Assembly (NCBI RefSeq): GCF_963678635.1
Contig: NC_087070.1
Location: forward strand, 52,800,750-52,864,749
Length of the DNA stretch: 64,000 nucleotides
Source: Symsagittifera roscoffensis
Lineage: Eukaryota > Xenacoelomorpha > Acoela > Convolutidae
Direction: 5' to 3'
Of this stretch, positions 23,950 to 37,000 are shown one piece after another (position 1 is the first letter of the stretch; each line of letters begins with the position of its first letter). The notes beneath the pieces were generated by a model. That model was not told the DNA's origin and ran no database searches. It worked only from the letters and a program-made list of their open reading frames with translations. The position numbers and the translations under genes were made by a program.

Positions 23950-25149
23950 AAGTAGAATTTTTCAAGAAACAAACTATAATTAGTCTCACTAACAAAATAT
24001 AACTATAAAAATGCAATGTTAAATTTTTCTTAGAGCAAACGGAACGAGCAGCAAAAGGAAATGAGAACTCATCGACATTCCGACTTTGGAATGGCAAATC
24101 TAGTGGTTTGTTGCCGTAGTCACAACCCTCGCAGGATCTGAATTACGGACCCAACATCGCGGAAACGGAACAAATTGAAGAAGAACAATGGCCGAATCGA
24201 TGTTGGTTTCACATACAGATCCTAGTCACTTGGTACTTCACACAGAAAGGTCAAACATCATCTTGCACGTAATCACGCTCTAAGCTTAACGAAATCGACA
24301 CATCATTGCATAAATCTGAAATCTTGACACGATCACTCAAAACGATCTAGGATGAAACGAGACCCAGTTCTGGAATGGAAGCAACTGCCCTTCTTCTCTC
24401 AACGAGGACAACTACATTTGGTTCCCGAGCGTGTCGTTTCACATAAAAAAAACCAACATTTGGAGTATTTAAAAATTGGAAAGAATATGTTTATTGTTCT
24501 GACTTTCGTAACGAATAGTCGGAATATTTGTGCTCGGGGTGAATTTTTTACTTTGAGTTTTTCACGATTCACTTTGAGATTTTGAATACTCAATTCTGAT
24601 AGGCTGAAAAAAAGCTGAAGTTAATTTCAAGCATTCGGACCCTCAAGCAATTTGCCATAATTGTTCTGTTACAAGGAGGGAAATCTATCACCTCGTACTT
24701 TTTTTGGCGTGTGTGGGATGACTTTCACAAAAAGCTCAATTTTACAAAAAAAAATTTGTTTCATTTTATTACATTTAATTTTTTTGTGTTACTACTGCTC
24801 CATAGACTTCAAATGGTCGGAACATTCAGGGCTTTGCCCTGATACGAGCAGTTTTGGTTTTATGATTATGGTTGGGTATGAGCGAGAGTAATTTTGAAAA
24901 CCACTCGAATGCAACTACTCGAGTGATGATGAAGTTTTTATTCAACTTTGTGATACTTAGTCATGAAAGTTTATTCAACTTACGATGAAATTTTTAATTA
25001 AGTTTGTGATACTTAGCCAAATGAAGGTTGAGTCTAAAATTTTTTTGAGGCTAATGGGCCGTTTTTAAAATGGTGGGCAGGTTTTCAGAAACAACGTTTT
25101 TTTTGGCGCGCGCTCATCAAAATTAGTATGCATTGTCCTTTAAAAAATA
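23950..25149. other. Gene-free stretch with dispersed repeat R
   Basis: A possible acceptor tttttcttag at about 24034 could pair with the donor-like site at 23949, but the following frame is short. Apart from repeat R (24490-24860) nothing is recognised. Confidence 0.5.
24490..24860 (+). repeat. Dispersed repeat R, copy 1
   Basis: Aligns by eye with 55058-55604. Shared blocks in the same order: cggaatatttgtgct then ggggtg; tttgccataatt followed by tgttacaa and gaaatctatc; ggcgtgtg; actgctccat; ggaacattcagggct; ccctgata followed by gagcagttttg. The end contains an imperfect palindrome, agggctttgccct. It looks like a non-autonomous element. Confidence 0.7.
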
Positions 25150-25232
25150 GAACGGGACGCCGAAAGATGTAAAATGGTAAAACAAGTTAGCTTTCCAGTG
25201 ATAAAAGGTTCGAATCCTTGAGAAATGGGGGT
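25150..25232 (+). tRNA. tRNA-Gly-like relic (pseudogene or SINE head)
   Basis: Contains a good B box, ggttcgaatcc, at 25207-25217, a D-arm-like taaaatggtaaaac at 25170-25183, and an anticodon-loop-like ctttccag reading TCC. The anticodon and acceptor stems do not pair properly, so it is not a functional tRNA gene. Confidence 0.25.
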
Positions 25233-25939
25233 AAACATCATTTCTACATTTTTTTTGTAATCGAGTTTGCGCATTAAAAAAAGGTTTTCTCATAATTTGA
25301 AAACTCTCTTTTTTTACGAGAAAAAACTACTGAAATGAATACTTTTTTCAGAATTTTTTTTCCACGTGGATCTAATTGGGGCTTTTTCACTATTTGCACA
25401 GCAATGAATCACTTGTTTTTGTTCCATTTATCTGAGACGCTCAATTATTTTGTGTTCAATAGTTTTGTTCAAAGGCAGGATAGTTAGGCACCAAGTCAAC
25501 ACTTCAGAACTTTTTCCCGTTATATCGAAAAAAATTGAACACAATTATCTATGTCTTAGAAAGGATGCGGCTCATTTTGTTCTTCATAAGTTTTCCCTGG
25601 GTATCTCGTCAATTTTGAAAACACTTAAATTGTTTTAAAAAAAGAATCAATATTGTACTTTCCATTATCAAAATGACCATTGGCGCAGGTAAAAAAGAAT
25701 AGTTTTATTTTTTTAAATGAATTTTACTATTTAGAACTTCTAGCGAAATCAAAAAAGCTGCCTTTTGAACCAGTTATTTTTCTAATTGGATGGTTTCATG
25801 AAATAAGAAAGTTCGAAAAAAAATTCCCAAAAGCATCAACGTTTAATTAGGCAAAATGTTCTGAAAATCTAAAAAATGAAATTTTTTCAAAAAGTTTGGC
25901 TACATTCAGAATATCAAGTGTATCTCTACATTCATCTAC

Positions 25940-28900
25940 CATGTTATACCATGAAAATTCAGCAAAATACCGCATCACTAAACGTTAACAACTGCGGATT
26001 ACACCAATGTTCCTACGCACCAATTAGTCACGACATACTACAGATATGCTGCATTTGTCCGCAATTAAAGCTGCACATGATAAATGATGTTTTTGTATTT
26101 TTTCATAAAAACTTGAAAATGGTACTCCAAACGCTTTGAAAATTGTCTTATCCTAGGTTTTCTGTAAAAACTAAAAAAATGATTATTTTCACTTTAAGTC
26201 CTCGTTATTTGATCTGCAAAAAGTTTTTATCATGGTGTTTTCATCAAATTGATTTAAGTGCCACCAAAAAAAAAAGATTTTTAAGTGCCATCGAAATAAG
26301 TGAAAAAAAAACTATTTTTTGCTCAATTTTTTTCGCAAAAAATTTTGAAAATCATCATGCTCATTTTTGTTTTTTCATAGTTTGACAGTGGGTTGCTGTT
26401 CAATTTCGAAACAAACAATACAAAGCAGGAAATGAACAGTTTTGTTTGGGTTGTGAAAAATTTTTGTTTTGAAAACGGATTTTGATGTTTGGATTTCAAT
26501 GTGAAGTGAAATTTTTTTTATACCTCGTTTTTTTTTTAGTTTGGTTTGAATTAGTGAAAACAGTTTCTTACATAAAAAAATCGAAACACAACAAAAAGAA
26601 TAACGCCAAGCGAATATGTTTTCTGAATTTAACAATGAGGTATTGCAAAATCTTTGGCTACTTTAATTATGTCGAATGTAACTCTAAATAAAAGTTTCAT
26701 GACTAAACCAACTATTACATTACTAAAAAATCAGCAATAAAACACATCCTTGAACAATATGATATTCAGATGACGCCATTGTTCCTACGCAACAGTTGGT
26801 TGCGATATCAAACAGACATGCTGCAATTTTCTGCAATTCAAATTCAGCAGAAAAAATAAGCAAATGATAATCTTTAAAAATTCCCATCACCTAAAAAGAA
26901 CTTTAAATGGATCTTAGATTATTATGTTGACCGATTGCATTTTAAGGGTGTTTGAAAAAATTTTACCATCTTTTTTATATCAAAAAAATCTTTTATTATC
27001 AGTTAAACAACTCATACCACTAACACTCAGCAATGTAACTCTCACTCAAGTTTACCTACTGCCGATGACACCACATTCCCTACGCATCTTTTGGTAGCGA
27101 CATAGAACAGATAATCTTCAATTGTGTCTAATTGAAAACGAAAAAATGAATATAAAAATTATATCATTTCATAATACTTTAAATTTGGCAAACCTTAAAA
27201 TTTTACCTAGGAACTAGAAAGTTGCTATAAAATTCTTTTTTCATGTTCCAGTTATTTGATCTAAAATTCTTGTCGCACTTTTTTCATCAAATTGTTCAGG
27301 TGGCTGATTTTTAAGTGCCAACGAAAGAAATGAAAACAATGATCAAAATCATTTAGCTTTTTTTTCTATCGCGCTTTTAAGTGTTGTTTCTGCGCTGTTA
27401 AATGTTGTTTCTCAAAAATTTTAAATAAATAGAAATGCAAACAGATCTTTTTCTTACAAAACGGGAAAGGCAAAAAGAAATGTAAACTTTTTGTATTATG
27501 GAAAAAAAGTTATTTATCAGATTTCCTTGCGAAACAGAGATTGCCTTTTTAAAGCAATTTGATAGTTTCATTTCAATTATATAAAACAATGTCCATCAAA
27601 AAGAAACTCGAAAATCTACCAAAGATTCCGTTAAGAAAACTTTTAAAATTGAAATTTGAAGATAATAAAAAAAATAGTTTTTTCTTTTCTTCACGTTTAT
27701 ATCTTTTTAGAAGTTAAAATGACTCATACCACTAAGAATTTCAAGTATGGAACTCCTCAAAAAACCTTACCAATTGCACAGGGCATCAACGTTGCTACAA
27801 ATTTTTCAGTTGCGATATACAACAGCTGCAATAGTTCGCAAAAGATTTTTGGAGCGCTTTATGAAATTCTGGCTACGGTTAGGGTAGTCCATATGTCGAT
27901 ACCTAGAAAATGGCAGCTTGAAGAACTTTTTGCCCTGACATTTTATAAGAAAAACATTTTCTCAAGGCGTTTTCATCCAATTGCTTGAATGTCTAATTTC
28001 CAAAGGTCAGCTAGAAAAAGAAAAAAAAGAATGATTTGTTTTCTATGTCCATATCATTCAATCGCGGTTTTTTTTAAACTATGTTTACGAATGATTTCAA
28101 AGCGCCAATAAAAAAGTGTAAGTGTAATTTTAATATTGTTTGGTTTATATTTTTTTTCTGCAAAAAAATTTGAAAACAAGTTTTGTTTAAATTGGCTTTT
28201 TGCTCTAAATAGCTTTTTGTCTTTTTGCAATTTTTGCTTTAAATTGCCAAAAGGGATGATTGCCTTTTTACTCCGCTTTAGCTTGGTTCATAGTCATAAA
28301 AACTGCTCATCATCATTAAAAAAGTTAAATGCATCAAAGATTCACTTTAGTTAATTATTTTGAAAATTACTAACTTGAGTAAGTGTCTCTAATAAACATT
28401 TAAATGCCTCATATTACCAAAACTTGAGTTGAGCTGTGGCAGATGACACAAAAGAGCCTAAGCATTTTTTGGTAGCGACATAAAACAGACATGCTCTGCA
28501 ACTGAGTTTCAACAAAGAAATGCTTGTTTGTAGAGTTTTATAAAATGTTCATTATGGCAGTTCTTAGTTCACGCTGCAAATAAAGTGTTTTAGTTTTTTG
28601 TGTTCCTGTCATGTGATATGACAACAAACTTTATCACTGTGTTTTCGTCAAATTGCTTTTAGGCTAATTTTTAAGCGCGCATAAAAGAAGTGAAAAAAAA
28701 CGCATTAGAAACTCGAGCTGCACCACAACTTAATGATAGTATATAATTTTGAAAGTCAAAAATTGAAGGTGTTTAAAAAAAATGTTTTTTTTTCATAATT
28801 TCAATTGTTTCCCCTATTAGAAGTTTTAAGGACTTATACATTTAAAATTCAGCAAGGTAACTCCTGACTAAACATTACCAACTGCTGATGACATTATTGT

Positions 28901-28940
28901 TTAAACACACAGTGTGGTAGCGACATAGATAAGTCGATAA
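25940..28940 (+). repeat. Old degenerate tandem array
   Basis: A block of roughly 110 bases recurs in degenerate form at about 25940, 26715, 27010, 27720, 28400 and 28830. Each has an ATTCAGCAA-type start, an AACT-C-AA-TTACCAACTGC middle, and tggtagcgacatagaacag or a variant at the end. A second recurring block, gtgttttcatcaaattg, occurs at about 26238, 27275, 27970 and 28640. Spacing is irregular (roughly 0.3-0.8 kb), and the copies have diverged strongly. No coding capacity is supported. Confidence 0.6.
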
Positions 28941-29367
28941 ACCAAACAAGACAGGGGAAGTTATTTTACTCAGTGAAAGAACTATATATCTATGAAAACT
29001 AATACTTCTTGCGAGTTTATCGAAATTGATTGTCCATCCATGGATCAAACTGATTACTTCACTATTATTTAACAAATAAAGAATCACTCAAAAATTACGC
29101 ATCAGAAATGATAAAACTTCCAAATACTCCTTAAGAGTCAGAATATGAGTCATGCTATACTGTGTATCAAACGTACTTCGCGATGTTCAACAGTTTTGTT
29201 CAAGAGGCAATCAAAGCGGAAACAAAAATATTAATTAGATATTTTTAGAAACTATATTAAAGGTTAAAAATTGAGTTATTCAATAGTTTCTCCATTCCCT
29301 AAAAAATCTCAAAGTTAAATCAGATTGTATTGAAACTACAAAAATTGTGTAAAATCTTTTTTTAGCT

Positions 29368-29700
29368 TTGGAGCGGACCTAGCATTTTCTCGAGGAGGGG
29401 GCGGACTTTCAAAAAAATTCGAAAATTTTGTCGACTTGACTTTTTTTTAGGTCGACCGAATTAGTTTTTGATTTTCTAACACTTCTTCTTAGCACTGTTT
29501 AGTCCCTGTTTCGGTCAAATTTTCAATTTTTTGCGCCGCAGGCAAAAATTTGAATTTTGAAAAAGGCATTTTTAGGCACTTTTTGGAAAATTTTGACCAA
29601 AAAATTGCGTATTTTCGGCGTGCTCTCACCCCTCAAAAGGCGCCTTTAGAAAAATTTTAGGGTCGGTCGGCCAAAAATGGATTTCTTAATAAGTACCAAG
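29368..29700 (-). repeat. Small inverted-repeat element (MITE-like), copy 1
   Basis: Starts ggagcggacctag and ends ggatttcttaataagtacc. It is the reverse complement of the 41133-41446 copy across most of its length, including the gcgccgca and ggcgcctttag blocks. The right-hand terminal repeat is missing. Confidence 0.65.
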
Positions 29701-30974
29701 CTATCTTTTTTGAGTTAATGTAAAATCAAGTGACATTTTTGTAATAGAATTCTTAATTTGTAGAACCATTTTTGTCTTGACTTCCCTTGGAAACAATTTA
29801 ATCTGATTATAATAATCAAAAATGGATGTATGCATAATTTGATGAAGCACCAATCAAAAAGATAACAATTTCTGGCGAAAATTTATTTAACCTAGAATTT
29901 TTTTGAAGGAATAGTTTTTAAAGGGCGGTCAGTCCAATAAAGCTTCACTTTGACAAGCTTCAAAAAACAACGAATCCAATTTCCAACTGGGATTTCTAAT
30001 GAAACTCATTCTGGTAGAGCTCAAATAGAAAAGCGCTTGTCTTGGAAGCTTTTTGATCCAATTGACTATTTTTATCCGCAGGTCACTAAATTTAAGGTCG
30101 ATATTCCATCGATTTTTTTCTTTTCTTAGAAACCTTGCTTTTCTATTTTTCTGAATGAAATTTGAATCACTTGGAACTTTTGGAGATATTTTAAGTTCTT
30201 TGAACACGAATTTTCTCGAGTTTTTTCGTATATGCAGCGAGTTCCAACAGTGCTCAAAACTGAATAGACCATTCTAAGGGGTTGACCGATCGTTTTCGCG
30301 TGGATGGGATAAAAAAATTGTTCGGTAAACTTCGTAGTGAAATTTTTAAAATAAAAGTAAGAAGATAGCATCATGCGTAATTTTTTTTTTTCTGTATTAT
30401 TTAGTGGCATCGCATAACTCAGCTTTTTTGTCCTCTTTATTTTTTAACAAGTATCTTGTTAATAAGTCCATTTTTAATGACGTACAGAACTTTGATCAAT
30501 TTTCAACGTATACGTTGCCAAAGTTTAAACTCTCGTCCAATGCACAATTATCTCATTTTTGTTTTCAAAAATAATCTTTTTGATTTTTTCGCTCGAACTG
30601 AAACATGTTCTTTTTTTGGCGATGTGCAGTTAATGAATTCACAAATGGTAACAGTGGTTAGAACAGATAATTGAGCCGCATCCAACTTAACTTGAGTTGC
30701 ATCAATTTTATCAATTTTACAGTAGATTCAAAATTACATTCGAGCTGCCATGTAAAAAATCTTTTTTATCTCTTTTGATGCTTCTAGATGCTTACGTAAA
30801 CGCGCTGCTAGAAATTGAAAACACTTTTGGTTCATGAAAACAAATATTGTTGTTCAGCGGAGAAAACAAACGAGATACGGGGCACGTGTTTTGGATTTCG
30901 AATATTAACGACAGGTGACAACCGTAATTAAAATTTGGTTCTGAAAGAAGGGCTAAAAAGGAGGTCCAGCAGAA
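29701..30974. other. Upstream region of the FN3 gene
   Basis: No gene recognised. Minus-strand open frames here (29929-30410) are short and overlap each other, with no motif. Any promoter and 5' UTR of the FN3 gene should be in this stretch, but I see no convincing TATA box. Confidence 0.4.
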
Positions 30975-31054
30975 ATGGGGTTCCAGAAGAGTCCGGACAT
31001 TTCATCGCTCTTCACAAGACTGTTGGCTGTGGTTCTGGTGCTGCTACTCTTCAG
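30975..31054 (+). CDS. FN3 gene exon 1: start codon and signal peptide
   Basis: ATG in a good context (agaaATGG). Encodes MGFQKSPDISSLFTR then the hydrophobic core LLAVVLVLLLF, a typical signal peptide. The donor is cag|gtattt, phase 2. This start is chosen because the hydrophobic segment follows at once and the donor phase matches the micro-exon. Confidence 0.6.
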
Positions 31055-34000
31055 GTATTTCCGCTTGTTTCTCAATACCCCCCTGCACCATATTCCTCAC
31101 TTAAGAAAACAATACCCCAACCGCACTTTTTCAAGAAGGTTTCTCTCTCACTAGCTGCAAAATAATCCCTATCAGCTTCCTGAAAATAGGTCGCTTTGTT
31201 GAATTTGAATTTAGCGTAAACATTCAATCAAAAAATATAGATATTACAAGATGAATTCATAATCAGGGTATCCAAAAGTGCTTGTCATTTTTTCCAGACA
31301 TTTTGTTTATTTAGTTGTTGTATAAACACCCATTTGCAATGAAATTACAATATATCCATTCAAGTTGAAAATAGTAGAAAAATAACAGGATCAGAGAGAA
31401 ATTTGTAAGGAAATTGTCAGTATGAACGTCAAAATTTGAGCGGGCAGTATCAAGCTTTTCAAGTGGTTTTAGCGATCAATTTACGTTCCATTTTTGAAGA
31501 CACTATCAAACAATTTTTTCGCAATCAAAATATTGACAACTAATTGAGAAGTTTAGATGCTGTACGCTGATACTTGAATACTTTTGAAAGTTTGGATCGC
31601 TGTGTTGGTACGAATAGCTTCGAATCTGGAATTTCGAATTTAGATTGTATATCTGAATAACAAAATTATTGTAGCATTATTGTTTTTTTCTTGCTGTTGT
31701 AGATCCCGAGCATCGTTCGTGTCGGCGGCAGCAGGTTAGTAACAAACAATCGTTTAAAAAGACAGCGCATCAGATTCAGAGGCGTGCGCAGGGGAAAAAG
31801 GACAGAAAGTTTTGGTTGTGAAATATTGGTAGTTTGGTTGTACATAAAATTTTGTCCTTCCTTTGAAGCCAGCCACATTTAAAAGTTCGAGCCGGACTGA
31901 AATTCTAAAATGAAACCTTTGCAAAAATTTCAGCACCATGCATAATACTTATCGTTCCGAAATTGTGGAATATTTTTTTTATTTGGGATAATTTTTAGTG
32001 AGATTTTGAAATATATTTCACTGATGATTGTTTTTCCAGTATTAAAATCTCTTGAATTTGGTATTACTTTCACTACTACAAATCAAATTGTAATAATTGA
32101 CGCGCAATACATTCTGTGTTTATTAAAGCGTAAGCGGGAAAATAAATCCTTTCAATTTAAACCGAGGCAATCAATTTGCTCCTATTACTCGAACAACTTT
32201 TCAAAACATTCAAAACAAGAAAACTTGGATTTATTGTTTAGGGAGATTCAGTCTAGTTTCAAGCGAGTAACGCGATCGAGTAACGTTCATTATAAAGAAA
32301 TTTGTTTGTTTAGAATTTTTGGCTCACAAAGCTTGATTTGATTTATTATGAAGAAAACGACTTTTTGATGTTTCATTCTTCGATTTTTTGGCAATAAAAA
32401 TTTTTTTTACAAAAAAAAAAACTTTTTTGTCTAAAAAAAATAAGAAGGTATTTTACAGTAAAAATGTTTTTTTTTCTTTTTTTTGTTGTTTTTTGTTCTT
32501 TGAAGAAACTTTTTATCAATTTTGCCTAATTTACTATTGCTGACGCGTTTGTATAGTTCTCGAATCACATCACGCACTAAAAACGACACTAATTAGAAAA
32601 AAAAAGAACCGTCTTAAATAGTTTTTCATGAATAAAATCGGAAAATTTTCTCTTATTTACCCAGCAACGGGTACAATTGTTCACAAAGTTAAATAAATTT
32701 GGCAAAAGTTTATCAAAATAGTGTCTGAGTGTGTGTTGGGAGAGCTCGGAAAATCAATATGATCGACCTAGAAAAGTTACACATTTCTGGCTTTTTTTGC
32801 TTATTTTTACATTTATGCCCCGCTGCAAATTATCATCTTTTGTTGCTGTCCTTTTTTCACTGTTTTTTGTTACGATCATTGAAAATGGGGACGAACTTTG
32901 TATTCGAGTGTGTTTCAGATTTTTTCTTCTGTTTGTTTTCCACGCAAAATCAGCTACCACAAGTAATCATCGGACCGGGTCGAGTGATATATCATTTAAA
33001 AGCACTTTCAGTTGTAATTCGAACTACACTAAAATATTTCCAAAAGGTTCTTCCATTTTGGAAAAAAACCGGTTTGAATTTATGATTTTTTGTTTTATTT
33101 CGATCGATTAAAGCAAGCGAGCACTCTTTTTCGTTTTTCTTCAAAAAATCAGCCAGAACGAATAATTATAGTACTGCGTTGACTGATATATCATATTGAG
33201 GCCCTTTCAATCGAGCTTTGAACGACACAAAAATTTCAAAAATTTTGAGAAAAACCGGTTCAAATTTTTTGATTTTTCGTCTAAATTCGAGCAAGTGAGC
33301 CGGCTTAAATTAGCTTATTTATGCTCAATTTAAGCCATGAAAATTTAATTTTACTCTAATGAAGTTAGTTTTTGCAGTTTTTATTTTTATCTTAGGAGTC
33401 AAAAATTTCAAAAATTGGGGGAAAAATTTGGAATTTGGTTTTTGTTTTTCTTGTTATTTGTCTTCAAAAATTGTTTTCCAAGTTGCATATCTTACATGAC
33501 TGACGAAAAGGTCTAAGCTCTACTTTTTCGCTCACTGTCCGTTATCACACCAAGTCGAAAAAAAACAACCTTAATTGGAAAAATAATTTTGTTTTAATTT
33601 TATAAGACTGGTCGGAACACTCTGTGCTACTTACACAGTAACCGGTTATCCTTGTTTTAAAATGCATAAACTGACTTATTAAGCTTTTCCAAATATTTTT
33701 GGCAATTTTATTTACCTTTTCAAAAACCACTCGTTGCATCATTAGTTTGATGCTAAATATGAGGTTTAGGTGAAAAGCATTGAGAAAAAGAGAAGAGGTT
33801 TAGCATTGAGAAAAAGAGTGAAGGTGAAAATACAGGAAAACATCCAATGTTGAGACGACTAACTTTCTTTTGTCTCATGTTTCAGCAACCTTCACTTATA
33901 ACACTACAATGACTACGTTTGACAGCATTGGGTTCGAGGTGTCAGGTGTGCAGCCCAGCGATGGGTTCATGTCAATCGAGCGGAACGGCACTCTGGCTTT

Positions 34001-37000
34001 TGTGGGTGTGCTGAACGAATTCATAATTGACAACGGCTCCTTGGCCTTTGCTCCGACCTCATCCGCCTCACTACAATCCGCACAATTCTACTTCTACGAA
34101 TTATTCAACAACGCCTCAATCTCAGAGGGCAACGCAACCATGTGCACCGGTAATTCAGGGACAAAAATATTTTTGCCACCCCCCCTTGTACTACTACTAA
34201 CTACTACTTTCTAGCAAAATGAATCATAGACTGCTGCAAATTGTTCAAGTTGAAGATTTGTGGAGGTATAGGACAAACGAGTATCTTGTATCAGGTACCA
34301 AAATTTCCCGCTTTTGCTGAGGTTAGGATGGGGAACAGGTAAGGGGAGTCAAATACTGTCAAAATCCTGTTTGAAAACGAGCCTGCAGGTCTAATGGTGG
34401 CTCTTTTCCTACCCAACATTACAACTTCAATCGAAAAATATATATATATATATATATATGAAGTAGATGAAATTTTGCTAAGTGACCACTAATACTATTA
34501 TTACTGTTAATAGTTACCTAATGAAAAATAGACAACACACACCTACAAACTGTAAATTAGTTTTAAACTTAAAAAAATGTGGTGGATTGCATCATTTGAA
34601 ATTTCGTTATCAATTATTTCTCCTTCAGTTGAATAATGTCTCAAAAAAGATATCGCCGCAAGCTGAAAAAAAACGGCTTCAGAAGTGCTAGGTCTCAAAT
34701 TGTATTGCCAAAGTGACACATAGTCTAGTATCAGCCAGAGATCTGTACCAGGCTTCGTCTAACCGAAGTTTAATCTCGATTGCCTTCTTTGCCTTCTTTG
34801 CCTTCTTTGCGATCTACACCAAGAACGCGCGCATGTAGTTTTGAAACAGTAGGCGTATGCTGAGGCAGCAATCGGGCAATTTTTTTTAACCTGATTGCCT
34901 TTTTCAGTAGTTTCTTAAAAATATTTCCCTAAGGGGCTCCAACCATGGCATCACAGAAGGGGCGCGCTCACCACTAGACTATCATGGCTTACAGATTGCT
35001 GTGAAACGGTCAGTAATAGACTAACGCATGCGTATTTTTGGCGGGTTGCCCGGGTTGACCAAAAATGCTTACCATACAATTGTCATAAATGGCAAATTTC
35101 TTTTCATACAATTTCATACAATTCCATACGTACTGAAAATTGTATGAAAACTCTATGATAAGCGATTTCCCATAAATGGAAATTGTATGATAGGTATTTT
35201 CTCCATAAACCAAAAAGTGACAGCAACCGAACACAAGTGACAAAGACCTTGGTTACTCAAAGCACCAAAGGTTGGACGGTCTTGCATTTACAATGCATAG
35301 AAAACGACCTGTCATTCACAAATGATATAACAAAAATAACAAACTTTTAATTTTTGTCAAAATTTTTCAGTGATGATTATTTTAACTTTGTGAATTTTCA
35401 AATTATCAGACATTAATCAAGGCATACAATAACACGCCATACAAAAGAAATAGGAGTTTTCAGCGTTTTTTTTTAAAAAAATTGAGTGAAAAGAAAAAAA
35501 GCCAATATTATCGTATTCAGGACTACGTTATACACACAAAAAATTAAATCTTGCATGCAAAAAAATTCTTTCGGAAAATGTTTGTTTGCGTACAAAATTC
35601 GATTTGCGTTGGAAAAAAAAACAAAAAAGTTTTTTGGAGCAAATTTTCAAAATTACTTGGAAAATTTTTTGTGTCGTATGTGAAAATTGTATGGTAAGCC
35701 ATTTTTTCAAAAAAAACTTAATGACTTTTTTTTTGTCATCAGTCTGTTCAACTGTTCTCGAAAACCGCAGAAACGGTTTAATTTTGTTTCTATTGCTTTT
35801 CAAAAATGTATGAAAATTGTATGACAAGCATTTTCTCCTTACACTTGATGTACGGAATTGTATGACAATGATTTTTGTTGTATGGAATTGTATGATAAGC
35901 ATTTTCCGAGTATGGAGATTAACCCGGGTGATTATTCGGCTGGTTTATATATCACCCGAGCAAGCACAGTGCCGCTCGTTAGGGATATTGCAGAAACAAA
36001 GCTAGCTCCAAACTACCTATATGGCAATCCATATCAAAAAACATATCCTGGTAGCTTTCATTAAATAATGAAGTACCCCGATTTTCTTTGATCAGATGGC
36101 AAGATGGTCCTGCGAATATGCTTGGGGAAGTCTTAAGTCGTCACAAATGCCCACACTTTAGAGGAGAGTTGTTGGTTGATGGCCTGAAATTCTTAAGATT
36201 TTGTTGTTTTCAAACAAAGTCTAAGAATATTTCTACAAAATCTGAACATAAGTCTGCAAAGTCTGACGATAAGTTTTCAAAGACTGAACATAAAGTCTGC
36301 AAAGTCTGAACATACGTCTGCAAAGTCTGAACATACGTCTGCAAAATCTGAACATTTGGCTACAAAATCTGATCATGAAGCCTGGAAAGTAAGCCTGTAA
36401 TGACTGATTATGTGCAAACTCTGAACGTCATTCTGCAAAGTCTGAGCATAAAATCTACAAAGTGTGAAACGAATTCGCAAAGTCTGAACATAAAGTCTGC
36501 AATGTCTAAAAATACGTCTGCAAAGTGTGAACATACGTCTGCAAAAACTGAACATAAGTCTGCAAAGTCTTATAAGCGTCAGCAAAGTATGAACATACGT
36601 CTGCAAAATCTAAAAATACGTCTGCAAAATGAGGACATACGTGAGCAAAAACTGAGTATAAATCTGCAAAATCTGAACATAAGTTATCAAAGTCTGAACA
36701 TAAAGCCTGCACAGTAAATCTGCAAAGACTGAACATAAGTTTGCAAAGTCTGACCCTCATTCTGCAAATTCTGATCATAAAATCTACAAAGTCTGAAAAT
36801 ACGTCTGCAAAGTATGAACATACGTCTGCAAAAACTGAACATAAGTCTGCAAAGTCTTATATACGTCTGCAAAGTATGAACATACCTCTGCAAAATCTAA
36901 AAATACGTGTGCAAAGTGTGAACATACGTCTACAAAAACTGAAAATAAGTCTGGGAAATCTGATCATAAAGCCTAAAAAGTAAGCCTGCAATGACTTAAC

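Noticed and set aside
29929-30410. Overlapping minus-strand open frames before the FN3 gene
   Set aside because: Short, overlapping in different frames, no recognisable residues or splice partners.
32729-33111. Two overlapping open frames of 118 and 126 codons
   Set aside because: They overlap in different frames within an intron and coincide with a duplicated non-coding block. No motif.
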